Origin: CAZAJT01 sp964485585
GTDB taxonomy: Bacteria; Patescibacteriota; Microgenomatia; UBA1406; GWC2-37-13
DNA: 12,288 bases
Direction of reading: 5' to 3'
Assembly: GCA_964485585.1 (NCBI GenBank)
Contig: CAZAJT010000032.1
Coordinates: 1-12,288 of the forward strand
Every line of letters starts with the position of its first letter. Position 1 is the stretch's first letter. Position numbers and translations under genes: made by a program. Positions 11,808 to 12,288 of this stretch are shown piece by piece. A model generated the notes under the pieces. It was not told where the DNA came from. It saw only the letters and a list, made by a program, of their open reading frames with translations, and did no database searches.

Positions 11808-12288
11808 TCATAGGCCGTTTTTCTGTCTGCACAGCGTGCCGGTGGAGTAGATTTTATCTTTATCAAAGCAGACTGCATTAGTTTTGCACGTACCATAGGT
11901 GCCGCAGGCATCGCAGGTTCTGCTCGCTGTATAACAGGCAAACTCATCGCTGACCGGAACACTTGAGTTGGAGACGCCATAATCAAACCCAAACGGTATA
12001 GTTGGTGCAGGAGCATAATCACTATCAATCCCGCAGCCGCCGCCGATGCATCCGGAACTTACGCTATCGGAATCCGTACCTCTTCCGTTATTCACCGAAC
12101 CAAGATCTGTATAGATAGTATATTTTTGCGGACAGAAGGTAGCTGGACAGGTATTTGCCTGGCATGATAAGCCCGTACTACAATATGTTGCGTTCGGGGT
12201 ATCTACCTGATAGAGATAAAATTTATTTGGCCACTCTGGATCACAAGGAAGGAGTCCTCCCGGCAGGTATTTACTTACCGGGCTGCTC
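11808..12288 (-). CDS. Cysteine-rich protein, C-terminal part (runs off the window)
   Basis: The minus-strand frame is open from the TGA at 11808-11810 to the right edge, about 159 residues, with no start needed inside; the GTG at 12095 is probably just an internal valine. About 13 cysteines are present, in short spacings such as CSTGLSCQANTCPATFC and CDACGTYGTCKTNAVC, with Gly/Ser/Thr/Asn/Pro-rich filler and few charges. This suggests a secreted, disulfide-bonded surface protein; the signal region would lie outside. I recognise no family. It converges with the LysM/M23 peptidase, which is also envelope-related. Confidence 0.72.
   Translation of the reverse strand, partial: SSPVSKYLPGGLLPCDPEWPNKFYLYQVDTPNATYCSTGLSCQANTCPATFCPQKYTIYTDLGSVNNGRGTDSDSVSSGCIGGGCGIDSDYAPAPTIPFGFDYGVSNSSVPVSDEFACYTASRTCDACGTYGTCKTNAVCFDKDKIYSTGTLCRQKNGL

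Noticed and set aside
12093..12095. GTG as the true start of a 95-residue Cys-rich protein
   Set aside because: The same frame stays open upstream to the window edge, with the same cysteine-rich character, so this is an internal codon.

Overview
The window looks like chromosomal DNA from an uncultivated bacterium, most likely a member of the Candidate Phyla Radiation (Patescibacteria). This is an inference. It rests on a Rho that starts directly at its RNA-binding domain, a membrane ligase fused to TPRs, short genes with no visible Shine-Dalgarno sites, and intergenic DNA packed with small palindromic repeats. TGA is used as a stop (rho, csoR-like gene), so the code is not the recoded one of Gracilibacteria or Absconditabacteria. 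No rRNA, tRNA or CRISPR array was seen.

Layout. 1-647: 3' part of tgt (queuosine tRNA modification). 738-1478: VIT1/CCC1-type Fe/Mn transporter. 1479-1691: convergent spacer full of palindromes. 1692-2702 (-): fmt. 2802-3323 (-): small membrane-anchored protein of unknown function. 3391-4476: DDE transposase. 4477-4898: non-coding stretch with a consensus-like promoter, several hairpins and a repeat copy. 4899-6176: rho. 6222-6587 (-): four-helix-bundle (23S rRNA intervening-sequence type) protein between inverted repeats. 6663-6914: CsoR-like repressor without the usual metal ligands. 7016-8146: thioredoxin reductase. 8314-10386: O-antigen-ligase-like membrane protein with TPRs. 10387-10715: a roughly 300-nt inverted repeat. 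10716-11780: LysM/M23 cell-wall peptidase. 11808-12288 (-): C-terminal part of a cysteine-rich protein that runs off the window.

The most striking feature is a set of several short palindromic repeat families that fill the spacers and also lie in frame inside housekeeping genes. One element, 75 or 87 nt long, is read in the same frame in Tgt (297-383) and TrxB (7322-7396). A second family occupies exactly 32 codons at the interdomain linker of Fmt (2082-2177), with relatives in spacers at 1574-1669, 4797-4862 and 6956-6980. A third, GTTAAACTGGTT-type, invades TrxB twice. AT-rich families also overlap fmt codons and supply stop codons. The closest described precedent I know is the Rickettsia palindromic elements (RPEs) found inside protein genes. 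Here several unrelated families appear to do the same within 12 kb.

The genes do not form one pathway. The last three (ligase/TPR, LysM-M23, Cys-rich protein) concern the cell envelope. tgt, fmt and rho concern translation and transcription. Several starts sit 5-6 nt after a -10 box, which suggests leaderless transcripts.
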